A stretch of 46,170 nucleotides of DNA. It comes from Prevotella sp. UBA6429. GTDB lineage: Bacteria; Bacteroidota; Bacteroidia; Bacteroidales; Bacteroidaceae. Position 1 is the first letter of the stretch. Each line of letters starts with the position of its first letter. Where the stretch lies: NCBI GenBank assembly GCA_002437285.1, contig DJOV01000126.1, positions 6,849-53,018 of the forward strand, written 5' to 3'. The notes beneath the pieces are model-generated. The model saw only the letters and a program-made list of their open reading frames with translations, was not told the origin of the DNA and did not search any database. This document shows, piece by piece, positions 1 through 7,763 of the stretch. The position numbers and the translations under genes are program-made.

Positions 1-41
1 ACAATAGCGCCGTTTCTTCTTGTTTTATTGCTGGTAACACT

Positions 42-473
42 TCACCCGATCTGCCACCAATGCTTCTTGCGCGGCAAGTCTTCAGGCGCGGTCTGGCCCA
101 TGCTTTCGCGCAGCAGTTGGGCGTAGGTCTTGTGGTCGTGGATGATGCGGTAGATCAGTCCCCAGTCGGGGAGTCCCGAGACCGAACGGTCGTCGATGAA
201 GTAGTCGGCCTTGATCTTGCGGCTGAAATGGTTGTTGTTGGCGGCTTCCTCCTCAGGATAGTCACGGTTGACAGCCCAGAAGTCGACACCGCGCTCGTGA
301 CACCAGTCGATGGCCTCCTGCAACCGGTCTCCCTCGCGCACTGTCCAAAGGATGAGCTGGTGGCGCTCCTCGATGAGCATGCGCAGGGTCTCGGTGGCGA
401 AGGGCCGCTCGGGGCCGATGGCCGGATAGCGGTCCTCCACGATGGTTCCGTCAAAGTCGATGGCGATGGTCAT
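42..473 (-). CDS. BT0820-type HAD-superfamily phosphatase
   Basis: Small magnesium-dependent HAD hydrolase of 143 residues. The N-terminus carries the HAD motif I DFDGT (D6, D8), and a late acidic motif FIDDR sits near residue 92, as expected for motif IV. The sequence closely resembles my memory of the Bacteroides protein BT0820 (MTIAxDFDGTIVE start, YPEEE, FSRKxKAD, IDDR, PDWGxIY). The family is cap-less or minimally capped and its physiological substrate is not settled. It is the last gene of the rfbA-wzc operon, 16 bases after the wzc stop, so a role beside capsule or exopolysaccharide synthesis is possible but is inferred only from position. Family confidence is high and substrate confidence is low. 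Confidence 0.9.
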   Translation of the reverse strand: MTIAIDFDGTIVEDRYPAIGPERPFATETLRMLIEERHQLILWTVREGDRLQEAIDWCHERGVDFWAVNRDYPEEEAANNNHFSRKIKADYFIDDRSVSGLPDWGLIYRIIHDHKTYAQLLRESMGQTAPEDLPRKKHWWQIG

Positions 474-489
474 GCGCGATTAGCCCTCC

Positions 490-3009
490 TTATCGTTTGA
501 TGGAAGTGTCGTTTTTGTAGTGGCTGTTGCTGTAGGAACCATAGGAACCGTAGGAGCCATAGGACTTGCCGTACTTGCCGTAGCCGTACTTGCCGTAGTG
601 TCCGTATTTGCCGTACTTGCCGTACTTGCCGTAGCCGTAGTAGTAGCCATACTTCTTCTTCGACATGTCGATGCCGTTGATGACGATGCTCATCTTAGGC
701 AACTTCTTCTCGGCACTGAGACTGTTGATCATCTCGAAGCTGTCCTTCGCCGTGAAGTCGGCGCGGCAGACGAAGACCGTGGCGTCGCACACGCGGCTGA
801 TCTGCAGTGTGTCGGTGACAAGGCCCACAGGAGCGGTGTCGACGATGATGTAGTCATAGTGGGCGCGCAACTGCTCGAAGATGATGTCGAGGCTCTTGCG
901 GGCCACGAGCTCGGCGGGGTTCGGCGGGATGATGCCTGCCATGAGCAAGTTGAGGTTGTTGTTGATGCCTGATGGCAAAGTCTGCGCCTGGATGTCCTCC
1001 CATGTGGGGTCGTCCTTGACGAGCAGACTGGTGATGCCATGCTGCTTGTCGTCGATCTCGAACAGCTCGGCCAGGCGCGGCTTGCGGATGTCGAGGCCCA
1101 CGAGCAACACCTTCTTGCCCAGCAGGGCGAACGACACGGCCAGGTTGGCGGCGTTGAACGTCTTGCCTTCGCCCGATGTCGACGAGGTGAACATGACGAC
1201 CTTCTCATGGTCGCCCATCATAAACTGCAGGTTGGTACGCATGGAGCGGAAGATCTCCTCCATCTGGTTGTTCTTGTTCTCGTGGACCACGATGTCGGCC
1301 TTGGTCTTGGCGGTGTCGGACGCCACGGCCACGTCGGCCAGGATGGGCAGCGAGGTGAGGCGTGCCACATCGTCGTGACCCTCAATCTTGTAGCGGAAGA
1401 ACTGTATGAGGAAGAGCACCAGGGCAGGTATGCCGATGCCCAGCACGAGGGCTATGAGCATGATGACAGGCTTCTTCGGGCTGACGCGTCCGCCGGCAGC
1501 GGGCTGGTCGATGAGCTTGCCCTTGTCGGCCGTGGCGGCGAGTGAGATGGAGTTCTCCTCACGCTTCTGGAGAAGCATCAGGTAGAGCCCCGACTTCACC
1601 TCCTGCTGGCGGCCTATCTGCGTGAGCATGCGCTCCTGCTCGGGTGTCTCGCCCACTTGCCCCTGGTATCTGCCAAACTGCGAGGCGACAGAGTTGCGCT
1701 GGATGTCCATGCTGCGGCGTGCCTGCACAAGGGCGCGCTTGATGGAGCTGTAGAGGTCATCGAGCTGCTGCGTGAGCGGCATCACCGACGGCGATGTCTC
1801 ACTGGCGCTCTGCAGGAGCAGGTTGCGCTGCTGCACGAGCTGGTTGTAGCTGTTGATGAGTGATGTGGCGCTCTGGTCGTTGAGGCCCACGTTGGAGGGC
1901 AGGGGCTGGTACTTGTTGGCGGGATTGTTGATGTAGGAACGCATCTCGTCGAGCAGTGCCACCTGCGTGTTGGCCTCGGTGAGCTTCTGCGAGTACTGGT
2001 CGGCGTTGGCCACGGCCTGTCCTGCGTTGAGCTTGAGCTCCACCATGTTGTTGCGGCGCTTGTAGTTCTCAAGGGCGCCCTCGGTGCTGCCGAGCTCGGC
2101 GTTGATCTTTTCCAGGCGGCCGTTGATAAACTCCTCGGTGCGCATGGCTATCTCGTTCTTGTCCTCGTTGGCCTGCCGGTTGTAGCAGATGACGAGCTGC
2201 TGGAGGTAGTCGACGGCACGCTGCGGGTTCTCGTCGTTGAGCGTGAGCTGCGCGATGGTCGTGGTCTTGCTGGTCTGTGAGACGCTGAGTGCGCCCGCGT
2301 ACTTGTAAGAGGCATACTTGGGCGACTGCATGAAGACCTTCATCTTGGCGCCGTCGGGCATGGGCACCACGCCGTTGGACATGAAGCTGAGAATGCCGGC
2401 CTTCGTGCCGAGGGTGGCGGGCAGCGTGCTGAAGGTCTTGTCGATGGTGTAGGGGCCGTCGGCGGTATCTTCGTTGACCGGCACATAGTATTTGCCCGTC
2501 ACGTGGTATTTGTTGCCCTCACGCAGGATCTCCAGCGAGACGGGCGCGTTGAGGCGCTCGAGGTGTGCGGGGTCCATGTCGACGCTGACGTATTGGTCCT
2601 TGTACATCAGGTTGTCCTTCACCTTGCCCACCGTATAGTAGGTGGTGTAGAGCTTCAGGTCCCTGACGGCCTGCTCGGCCAGCGAGTGTGAGGAGAGAAT
2701 CTCCATCTCGTTGTCGATACCGGTGGAGTTGGAGATCATGCCCAGCGTGGCCGAGTTGAGCATGTTGTTGGCTCGGCTCGATCCTGACTGCTGGTCGTTG
2801 TCCTTGATGAGGAGCTTGGCAAAGGCCTGGTACACAGGAGTGGTGTAACGCAGGTAGATGGAAGCCACGCCAAGGCAGATGATGACCGACAGCACAAACC
2901 ACTTCCAGTTGAGCACCAGTGTCTGGTAGATCAGCGCGAAGTTGATGCTGGACGATTCCTCCTCTTGTGGTGCGGCTTGTGCCACGTCCAAGATTTTGTT
3001 TTCTTCCAT
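490..3009 (-). CDS. Wzc-like polysaccharide co-polymerase / tyrosine autokinase
   Basis: Inner-membrane protein of 839 residues controlling chain length and export of capsule or exopolysaccharide. It has an N-terminal Wzz domain with a first membrane segment near residues 37-58, a long periplasmic coiled-coil region with a GNVR-type end, and a second membrane segment near 515-538 preceded by a PKKP motif. The cytoplasmic BY-kinase domain has Walker A (SSTSGEGKT, about 607-615), Walker A' (LLVGLDIRKPRL) and Walker B (YIIVDTAPVG). The C-terminal tail carries about 17 tyrosines in roughly 50 residues arranged as YGK/YGS repeats, the autophosphorylation cluster typical of BY-kinases but unusually repetitive. 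It lies between rfbA and the HAD gene in one minus-strand operon. Length is normal for the family. Confidence 0.95.
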   Translation of the reverse strand: MEENKILDVAQAAPQEEESSSINFALIYQTLVLNWKWFVLSVIICLGVASIYLRYTTPVYQAFAKLLIKDNDQQSGSSRANNMLNSATLGMISNSTGIDNEMEILSSHSLAEQAVRDLKLYTTYYTVGKVKDNLMYKDQYVSVDMDPAHLERLNAPVSLEILREGNKYHVTGKYYVPVNEDTADGPYTIDKTFSTLPATLGTKAGILSFMSNGVVPMPDGAKMKVFMQSPKYASYKYAGALSVSQTSKTTTIAQLTLNDENPQRAVDYLQQLVICYNRQANEDKNEIAMRTEEFINGRLEKINAELGSTEGALENYKRRNNMVELKLNAGQAVANADQYSQKLTEANTQVALLDEMRSYINNPANKYQPLPSNVGLNDQSATSLINSYNQLVQQRNLLLQSASETSPSVMPLTQQLDDLYSSIKRALVQARRSMDIQRNSVASQFGRYQGQVGETPEQERMLTQIGRQQEVKSGLYLMLLQKREENSISLAATADKGKLIDQPAAGGRVSPKKPVIMLIALVLGIGIPALVLFLIQFFRYKIEGHDDVARLTSLPILADVAVASDTAKTKADIVVHENKNNQMEEIFRSMRTNLQFMMGDHEKVVMFTSSTSGEGKTFNAANLAVSFALLGKKVLLVGLDIRKPRLAELFEIDDKQHGITSLLVKDDPTWEDIQAQTLPSGINNNLNLLMAGIIPPNPAELVARKSLDIIFEQLRAHYDYIIVDTAPVGLVTDTLQISRVCDATVFVCRADFTAKDSFEMINSLSAEKKLPKMSIVINGIDMSKKKYGYYYGYGKYGKYGKYGHYGKYGYGKYGKSYGSYGSYGSYSNSHYKNDTSIKR
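508..655 (-). repeat. Tandem repeat encoding the YGK/YGS tyrosine tail of the Wzc-like kinase
   Basis: Short, near-identical units encoding Tyr-Gly-Lys and then Ser-Tyr-Gly run through the 3' end of the kinase gene. On the plus strand the unit ccgtacttg recurs many times. Such a tract could gain or lose units by slippage in multiples of 3, which would change the number of phosphorylatable tyrosines without breaking the frame. The repeat is seen directly; the slippage is inferred. Confidence 0.75.
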
Positions 3010-3153
3010 ATTGTTTGTTTTGTTTTTTGTTTTCCTTGTTGTTTGGTGAGCTTTTTACCCTTTATCTTTTGCTTGCGGGATGCATGCTCCCTATGGCTTT
3101 GCGGGCTATGCCCCTTTGTGTGTAGGCTTGGAACTTATCCTTGGGGCATCTCC

Positions 3154-4038
3154 TTATCCCCGTTCCTCGCTGGCCAGGCGCAGCAGGTACTGTCCGTAAC
3201 CGTTCTTGGCCATGGGCTGTGCCACTTGCCTGAGCTGTTCGCGGCTGATCCATCCCTGCTTGTAGGCTATCTCCTCGAGGCAGGCCACTTTCAGCCCCTG
3301 TCGCTTCTCGATGACCTCGATGAACGTGCTGGCCTCCGACAGGCTGTCGTGTGTGCCCGTGTCGAGCCATGCGAAGCCGCGTGGCAAGGGTTTCACCTTG
3401 AGCACGCCTTGCTCGAGATATTCCTGGTTGACGGTTGTGATCTCAAGCTCTCCACGTGGGCTGGGCTTGATGTGGCGGGCAATGTCCACCACGCTGTTGG
3501 GGTAGAAGTAGAGGCCCACGACAGCGTAGTTGCTCTTGGGCTTGGCGGGCTTCTCCTCGATGCTGAGGCAGTTGCCCTCGCCGTCAAACTCGGCCACGCC
3601 GTATCGCTCGGGGTCGTTGACCCAATAGCCGAAGACCGAGGCTTTGCCCTGCTGCTCGGCCTCGTTCACACACTGGCGCAACATGCCCGTGAACCCTGAG
3701 CCATAGAAGATGTTGTCGCCCAGGACCAGGCAGACGCTGTCGCTGCCGATGAAGTCGGCTCCGATGATGAACGCCTGGGCCAATCCGTCGGGACTGGGCT
3801 GCTCCGCATACTCGAAGTGCACACCCAGCTCGTGGCCGTCGCCCAGCAGGCGACGGAAGCCCGGCAGGTCATAGGGGGTGGAGATGATGAGTATCTCACG
3901 TATTCCGGCCAGCATGAGCACTGACACCGGATAATAAATCATCGGTTTGTCGAAGATGGGGATGAGCTGCTTGCTCACGCCTTTTGTGATGGGGTAGAGG
4001 CGTGTGCCGCTACCTCCGGCTAATACTATTCCTTTCAT
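3154..4038 (-). CDS. rfbA: Glucose-1-phosphate thymidylyltransferase
   Basis: Makes dTDP-glucose from dTTP and glucose-1-phosphate, the first step of dTDP-L-rhamnose synthesis, in the cytoplasm. The protein has 294 residues, the usual RmlA length. The nucleotidyltransferase signature is at the N-terminus (GGSGTRLYP, then SKQLIPIFDKPMIYYP, residues 8-37). Further family motifs are the LGDNIFYG block (about 107-114) and YGVAEFD with EEKP (about 145-163). It starts the minus-strand operon that continues into the Wzc-like kinase after a 144-base gap. A Bacteroidetes -7 element (TAACTTTG) lies about 40 bases upstream of the start. The other rml genes are not in the window. Confidence 0.97.
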   Translation of the reverse strand: MKGIVLAGGSGTRLYPITKGVSKQLIPIFDKPMIYYPVSVLMLAGIREILIISTPYDLPGFRRLLGDGHELGVHFEYAEQPSPDGLAQAFIIGADFIGSDSVCLVLGDNIFYGSGFTGMLRQCVNEAEQQGKASVFGYWVNDPERYGVAEFDGEGNCLSIEEKPAKPKSNYAVVGLYFYPNSVVDIARHIKPSPRGELEITTVNQEYLEQGVLKVKPLPRGFAWLDTGTHDSLSEASTFIEVIEKRQGLKVACLEEIAYKQGWISREQLRQVAQPMAKNGYGQYLLRLASEERG

Positions 4039-4080
4039 TACGCGTATTGTCTGAAAATAAGGGTACCTTTAATTTGGCGG

Positions 4081-4088
4081 CAAAGTTA
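4081..4088 (-). promoter_or_regulatory. -7 element upstream of rfbA
   Basis: Read on the minus strand this is TAACTTTG, a full match to the Bacteroidetes -7 consensus TAnnTTTG. I see no convincing TTTG at -33, so only half of the promoter is supported. It would give a 5' leader of about 35 bases for rfbA. Confidence 0.55.
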
Positions 4089-4140
4089 CGATTTTTTCTT
4101 GATACGTGGCATCTGTTTGTTAATAAAAATATATGATTGT

Positions 4141-4171
4141 TTTGTTTTCTCGCCTTATTGTTGTATTTTTG
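4141..4171 (+). promoter_or_regulatory. Bacteroidetes promoter for the 215-residue hypothetical gene
   Basis: TTTG (4141-4144), 19 bases, TATTTTTG (4164-4171). This matches both halves of the Bacteroidetes sigma consensus and sits about 50 bases before the start codon of the gene at 4219. Confidence 0.75.
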
Positions 4172-4218
4172 CACCGTCCAATCATGTTTAGACAAGAAAA
4201 ATAGTTTAAGAATTTTTT

Positions 4219-4866
4219 ATGGGATTATTATCTAAAATTTTCGGCTCCAAGCAGCAGGAAGCCAAGACGGGCGGCATGGAAGACTACATGACACTGGTGC
4301 GGGTCTACTTCCAGGCGACGCTTGCCGCCCAGCTGGGCATCACCAACATCGGCATGCTGCCCGACCTCAGGCTTTTCAAGTCGACGCTGCACGTCCCCAC
4401 ACAGAACAACAAGCTGGGCGTGGGTGAGAAGAGCCACTGCAAGAAGATGATGAAGGAGATCTACGGCACCGACGACACATTCTTCAAGGAGATTGACCAG
4501 AGCATCCGCCGCAACTGCCACAAGTTGCCGGACGTGCAGGTCTACCTCATACAGTTCCAGAACTTCACGCAAGACCTGATGATGCTCATCGGCAACCTCA
4601 TGAAGTTTAAGCTTCGTGTGCCGTCCCTCTTCAAGAAGGCGATCTATACGATGACGCAGAAGACCGTGTCTGACATCTTCGACCGTAACGACTTCACCGA
4701 TCCTGGCGTGGTGAAGGCAGTGCTGGGCATCCGCAAGTACAACCAGCGCCTGGGCTTCTCGCGCGAGTGGGTCACCGGCTTTGTCTACCAGGTGGTGATG
4801 CTGGCCAAGAAGGAACGCCCCAAGGACGAGGACGTGGAGAAGGCCAAGGCCAAGATGGGCAAGTAA
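4219..4866 (+). CDS. Conserved hypothetical cytoplasmic protein
   Basis: A 215-residue soluble protein with no signal peptide or membrane segment. I do not recognise a named domain. The N-terminus (MGLLSKIFGSKQ) is short, basic and amphipathic, and the rest is predicted helical with a lysine-rich C-terminal end (KKERPKDEDVEKAKAKMGK). Codon use is host-like and GC-rich, it has its own consensus promoter 50 bases upstream and a strong terminator 33 bases downstream, so it is very probably a real single-gene transcript. It is divergent from rfbA and nothing in its context shows its job. Confidence 0.85.
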   Translation: MGLLSKIFGSKQQEAKTGGMEDYMTLVRVYFQATLAAQLGITNIGMLPDLRLFKSTLHVPTQNNKLGVGEKSHCKKMMKEIYGTDDTFFKEIDQSIRRNCHKLPDVQVYLIQFQNFTQDLMMLIGNLMKFKLRVPSLFKKAIYTMTQKTVSDIFDRNDFTDPGVVKAVLGIRKYNQRLGFSREWVTGFVYQVVMLAKKERPKDEDVEKAKAKMGK

Positions 4867-4898
4867 GGTCACATTGGCACGACAAAAATAGGAAAGGC

Positions 4899-4945
4899 GA
4901 CTGGCCGAGCGCGTGGAAACGCTCGGCTGGTCGTCTTTTCATTTT
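4899..4945 (+). terminator. Intrinsic terminator after the 215-residue gene
   Basis: Arms 4899-4911 and 4920-4932 pair over 13 positions with two G-U pairs, followed by a T-rich run (GTCTTTTCATTTTTT). The flanking genes converge here, and the other side is also moderately T-rich when read on the minus strand, so it may work in both directions. Confidence 0.85.
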
Positions 4946-5053
4946 TTGCCGGAAGGACGTTAGCAAGCCGCCGCCCCCCTCCCATGCGCAGAGGATGCAA
5001 TCTTTTGTTGATATGCGGATGAGATTCGCTTGTTGTGTGGCATCCGTGTGGGC

Positions 5054-6217
5054 TTACCGATTTCCCTTCGCCCGGTTGTGGGTCTTGCAGAGCATCTGGC
5101 AGTTGCTTTCGTCGGTGGCGCCCCCCTTGCTCCACGCCTCCACGTGGTCGGCATCCATGTCTTTGAGTGCCCATATCTTCTCACGGTTGGCGTCATGTCC
5201 CAAGGCGCAGAGCGGGCAGTTGCTGACGTGGTTGGCCCGTGCCTCGTCGGTCTGCCGCTTGTAGACGCGGCGCTTCATGTTATCATCGAATACCCTGACG
5301 TTGAGCAGCTTGGTGTCTTGGCACCCGCCTAGCACATATTCGAACACATTCTTCTTGTCCTGCACGCAAGGGTCATCATAGAGACCCTTCACCTTTTCAG
5401 ACACGTCGGTATGGTCATAAGGTATCGTGTGGTATCTCTCGTACAGGCGGCCCCAGTCCAGCCCCCGCATCTTGGGGTATACCTCATCGAAGGTTTGCTC
5501 TATCCAGGAGATGACGTCGCTGAAGTAGTGCTTGAGTGGGTCGATGCTCGTGTCGCGCCGGTGCTCCTGCATGTAGTCTTTCACCTGTCCGTGGCTCACC
5601 CACGACAGGGCTGCGTGCAGGAAGTCTTGGCGGCTCAAGGACCCCGCGATGTAGGCGCTCCATTTCTGCGCGTGAGAGTTGCTCTTGTCGCAGAATGCCT
5701 TGCGGGCGAGTGTGACGAATGGCCCCGAATAGACGGCGTTGAGCTTCTCCTGCTCGTTGAGCGTGATGCCGCCAATGTTGATGATCTCAAACCACTCCTT
5801 GATCTCCGCCTCCGTACCCTCACAGATGTAAGCCAGCAACTGGGTGTTCTCTATCAGCTTCTTGTCTTCCTCGTTCAGCGCATCAAACTTGTAGGGTATG
5901 TCTCGCTTCATGATGGAGAACTTGCCTTGCAGGAAGCGTCCGAGGCTGGTGATGCGCTGCTGTCCGTCGAGCACTTCCAAGCGTCCGTCGGGCAGCTGGT
6001 TGAAATAGAACAGCCCCAGCGGATACCGCTTCAGCACGGAGTCGATGACGGCCACTTCCTTCTCGCCCTTGTTTTCGCTGTAGAGGTAGTTGCGCTGGTA
6101 CTCGGGCTGTATGGTCAGCTTGCCTGCCAGGCCATACAGGCCTTTTCCCTCAGTCTCGCTGTAGGTGAAACCCTCGCACAACTCCCTGACGGTATATTCT
6201 TTTAACTTTGCTTCCAT
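5054..6217 (-). CDS. DUF262 (GmrSD/ParB-like) protein with C-terminal HNH nuclease
   Basis: 387 residues. The N-terminal DUF262 domain carries the family's two signatures: PEYQR (residues 38-42) and DGQQR (84-88). DUF262 domains have a ParB/sulfiredoxin-like fold and use the DGQQR motif for nucleotide hydrolysis in modification-dependent nucleases such as GmrSD. The C-terminus is an HNH/McrA-type nuclease: a CPLC zinc pair (334-337), DADHV (355-359) with the catalytic His, the GGAT...N motif and LCKTHN (376-381). It starts 4 bases after the stop of the EcoRI-family methyltransferase, so the two are almost certainly co-translated. The likely role is the DNA-cleaving partner of a two-gene restriction-modification or phage-defence unit. 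That it cuts DNA is inferred from the motifs. Confidence 0.9.
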   Translation of the reverse strand: MEAKLKEYTVRELCEGFTYSETEGKGLYGLAGKLTIQPEYQRNYLYSENKGEKEVAVIDSVLKRYPLGLFYFNQLPDGRLEVLDGQQRITSLGRFLQGKFSIMKRDIPYKFDALNEEDKKLIENTQLLAYICEGTEAEIKEWFEIINIGGITLNEQEKLNAVYSGPFVTLARKAFCDKSNSHAQKWSAYIAGSLSRQDFLHAALSWVSHGQVKDYMQEHRRDTSIDPLKHYFSDVISWIEQTFDEVYPKMRGLDWGRLYERYHTIPYDHTDVSEKVKGLYDDPCVQDKKNVFEYVLGGCQDTKLLNVRVFDDNMKRRVYKRQTDEARANHVSNCPLCALGHDANREKIWALKDMDADHVEAWSKGGATDESNCQMLCKTHNRAKGNR

Positions 6218-6221
6218 AAGG

Positions 6222-7391
6222 CTATTGTTTCTTGCGGATTAAAATGCGGGCATAAGCCTGTTTGTAATACTCTCCATTGACAATATAATACACATCGCCA
6301 TCCAACGGTCCGTCCAACTTAATGACGGGCCCGTCATTCAGCTTGGTGACGACAGTCTTCTTGCCTGTCTTGCTCACTTGGATTTGCTTGGGGTAGGTCT
6401 TGGTAGCCATGCCAAACCACGTCTTCGTTATTCCCACAATTTCAAACTGCTCGGGGCAATACTTGTCGAAGAAAGATATTGGAACACCCATCATTTTGCC
6501 AAAATCATCAGGAATAGCATCTGTAAAAGGAACCTCAATTGCATCATAATTGTCATAATGTACATAGCCATTCCCTTTGATTGTCTTATGTTTACTATAT
6601 TTTATATTATCAACCATAGACATTAATTGTAAAGGTCGGTGTCTGTGCCCATGTTCTATATTTGTGAACCAAGAACAATTACGAAACTTAATTAAGCCTG
6701 TTTCTTCATTGTATACACCCTCTGCGTATTTTCTTGAGTCGGGAGAATGGAAGAACGCATTTCCACCATTAAATCCTTTTCCATTCCATATCACCCCTCC
6801 ACGTACCAAAGGAAAGACCTCCTTATATGTCACTGCATTTAAGGGGCCAATGGATATAAAATGCTTGTTTGCCTCCATTATCCAATACAAGAATTCCCTA
6901 AAGAGTGAGAACGGCGGATTGGTGACAATGATGTCAGACTCATCCCGCAACTTCTTTACCTCATCGCTTCGAAAGTCACCGTCTCCTTCAAGATAATCCC
7001 ACTGCAAGTCATCAAGGTCTAACTTACCATCGGAGGTGTTGTTTTTCTCCAAAATGAATATTTTTCCATGCGTCTTCGACTTGTCGGCGTCAAATTTGGG
7101 TGATTCGGTTTCAAAGAGCGTTAGCGGAATGCCGCCCTTGTAAGCCTTGCTTTCAGGCGCATAGCTTGTGGAGATGAGTTTCTTCAAGCCCAGCGCCTCG
7201 AAGTTTTGTGCGAAATACTTGGTGAAGTTGCTCCACTCGGGATCGTCGCAAGGCAGCAGGATGGTCTTGTCCCGAAACACGTCGGGGTTGTAGTCAAGAT
7301 AGGCTTCCATTTCCGATTCGATGTCATAGAATTGGGTGTAGAACTCATCCTTCTTTGCGGCTCGTGCCTCATTAAGTGTTTTGTTTGCCAT
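6222..7391 (-). CDS. EcoRI-family adenine-specific DNA methyltransferase
   Basis: 389 residues from the chosen start. It transfers a methyl group from SAM to adenine N6. It carries the EcoRI-methylase family block LLPCDDPEWSNF (about residues 45-56 of the chosen reading) and the catalytic NPPFS motif (158-162). The frame stays open to 7424, but that upstream ATG lies inside a perfect 12-base inverted repeat; the ATG at 7391 (MANKTLNEARAAKKDEFYTQ) matches family N-termini better, so I chose it. The part encoded by about 6440-6960, just after NPPFS, is strikingly AT-rich while both ends are GC-rich, suggesting an exchanged recognition domain. It is paired with the DUF262-HNH gene. The family assignment is firm; the recognition site cannot be read. 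Confidence 0.92.
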   Translation of the reverse strand: MANKTLNEARAAKKDEFYTQFYDIESEMEAYLDYNPDVFRDKTILLPCDDPEWSNFTKYFAQNFEALGLKKLISTSYAPESKAYKGGIPLTLFETESPKFDADKSKTHGKIFILEKNNTSDGKLDLDDLQWDYLEGDGDFRSDEVKKLRDESDIIVTNPPFSLFREFLYWIMEANKHFISIGPLNAVTYKEVFPLVRGGVIWNGKGFNGGNAFFHSPDSRKYAEGVYNEETGLIKFRNCSWFTNIEHGHRHRPLQLMSMVDNIKYSKHKTIKGNGYVHYDNYDAIEVPFTDAIPDDFGKMMGVPISFFDKYCPEQFEIVGITKTWFGMATKTYPKQIQVSKTGKKTVVTKLNDGPVIKLDGPLDGDVYYIVNGEYYKQAYARILIRKKQ

Positions 7392-7395
7392 AACA

Positions 7396-7433
7396 GATTG
7401 ATAGTTGTCAGTAAGCGCACCCAACTATCAATC
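7396..7433 (-). repeat. Perfect 12-base inverted repeat at the methyltransferase start
   Basis: Arms 7396-7407 and 7422-7433 are perfectly complementary, with a 14-base loop. The structure ends 4 bases before the preferred start codon at 7391, so in RNA it would sit over the ribosome loading region; as DNA it could be an operator. Either reading would let expression of the methyltransferase-nuclease pair be controlled. Confidence 0.7.
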
Positions 7434-7478
7434 CGCAAAACGCAACAGGGCATAAGAAAGGCGTGATGCCATCCTTAT

Positions 7479-7728
7479 CGCGTTTAGCACGGGGCGGCGT
7501 CGGATTGGAGCCCCGGAAAGTACATAAGTATGCACCACGCCTATGCGTGTGCATCGCTTATTCTACTTTCCAGGGGTCACGATACGCGCCGCCTGTCACA
7601 TATTATTATCGTGCTTTTTTATTCCAATCAGAGTTTCCGACGCTCTTGGCTAAACGCGAAATAATAGCGAATGCATTTGTTTTTGCCCACAATGTCTTGG
7701 ATGTCGCTCCCTGTCGGGGGAGACATCC
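7479..7728 (-). ncRNA. Candidate structured RNA / long 5' leader upstream of the methyltransferase
   Basis: From the promoter at 7733-7763, a minus-strand RNA would begin with a hairpin (arms 7722-7728 and 7699-7705). It would then fold a perfect 10-base helix between 7649-7658 and 7479-7488 that encloses a large hairpin at 7493-7593. That hairpin has a 7-base closing stem, a central bubble, a 12-pair stem (7511-7522 with 7564-7576, one bulge) and an apical stem (7530-7535 with 7549-7554). A central bubble in a long hairpin recalls 6S RNA, but I cannot confirm any Rfam family. On the plus strand the same region ends in CGTGC followed by six T (7610-7620), so a plus-strand RNA is also possible. 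No protein-coding reading is convincing. Confidence 0.5.
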
Positions 7729-7732
7729 GTTG

Positions 7733-7763
7733 CAAAGATACCTAAAATCTGATGATGTGCAAA
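7733..7763 (-). promoter_or_regulatory. Consensus promoter for the methyltransferase-nuclease operon or leader RNA
   Basis: On the minus strand: TTTG (7763-7760), 19 bases, TATCTTTG (7740-7733). This is a full match to the Bacteroidetes consensus. The start point should be close to 7727, giving a leader of about 335 bases before the methyltransferase start at 7391. Confidence 0.8.

Noticed and set aside
540..660. CRISPR-like array
   Set aside because: The short repeats are contiguous, have no spacers and encode the tyrosine tail of the Wzc-like kinase in frame.
7479..7658. tmRNA, RNase P RNA or SRP RNA
   Set aside because: No tag-peptide frame with an acceptor-like end, no GAGGAAAGUC block and no SRP tetraloop domain could be found on either strand.
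7479..7658. Retron msr-msd
   Set aside because: The end inverted repeat and long inner hairpin fit loosely, but no reverse transcriptase gene is present in the window.
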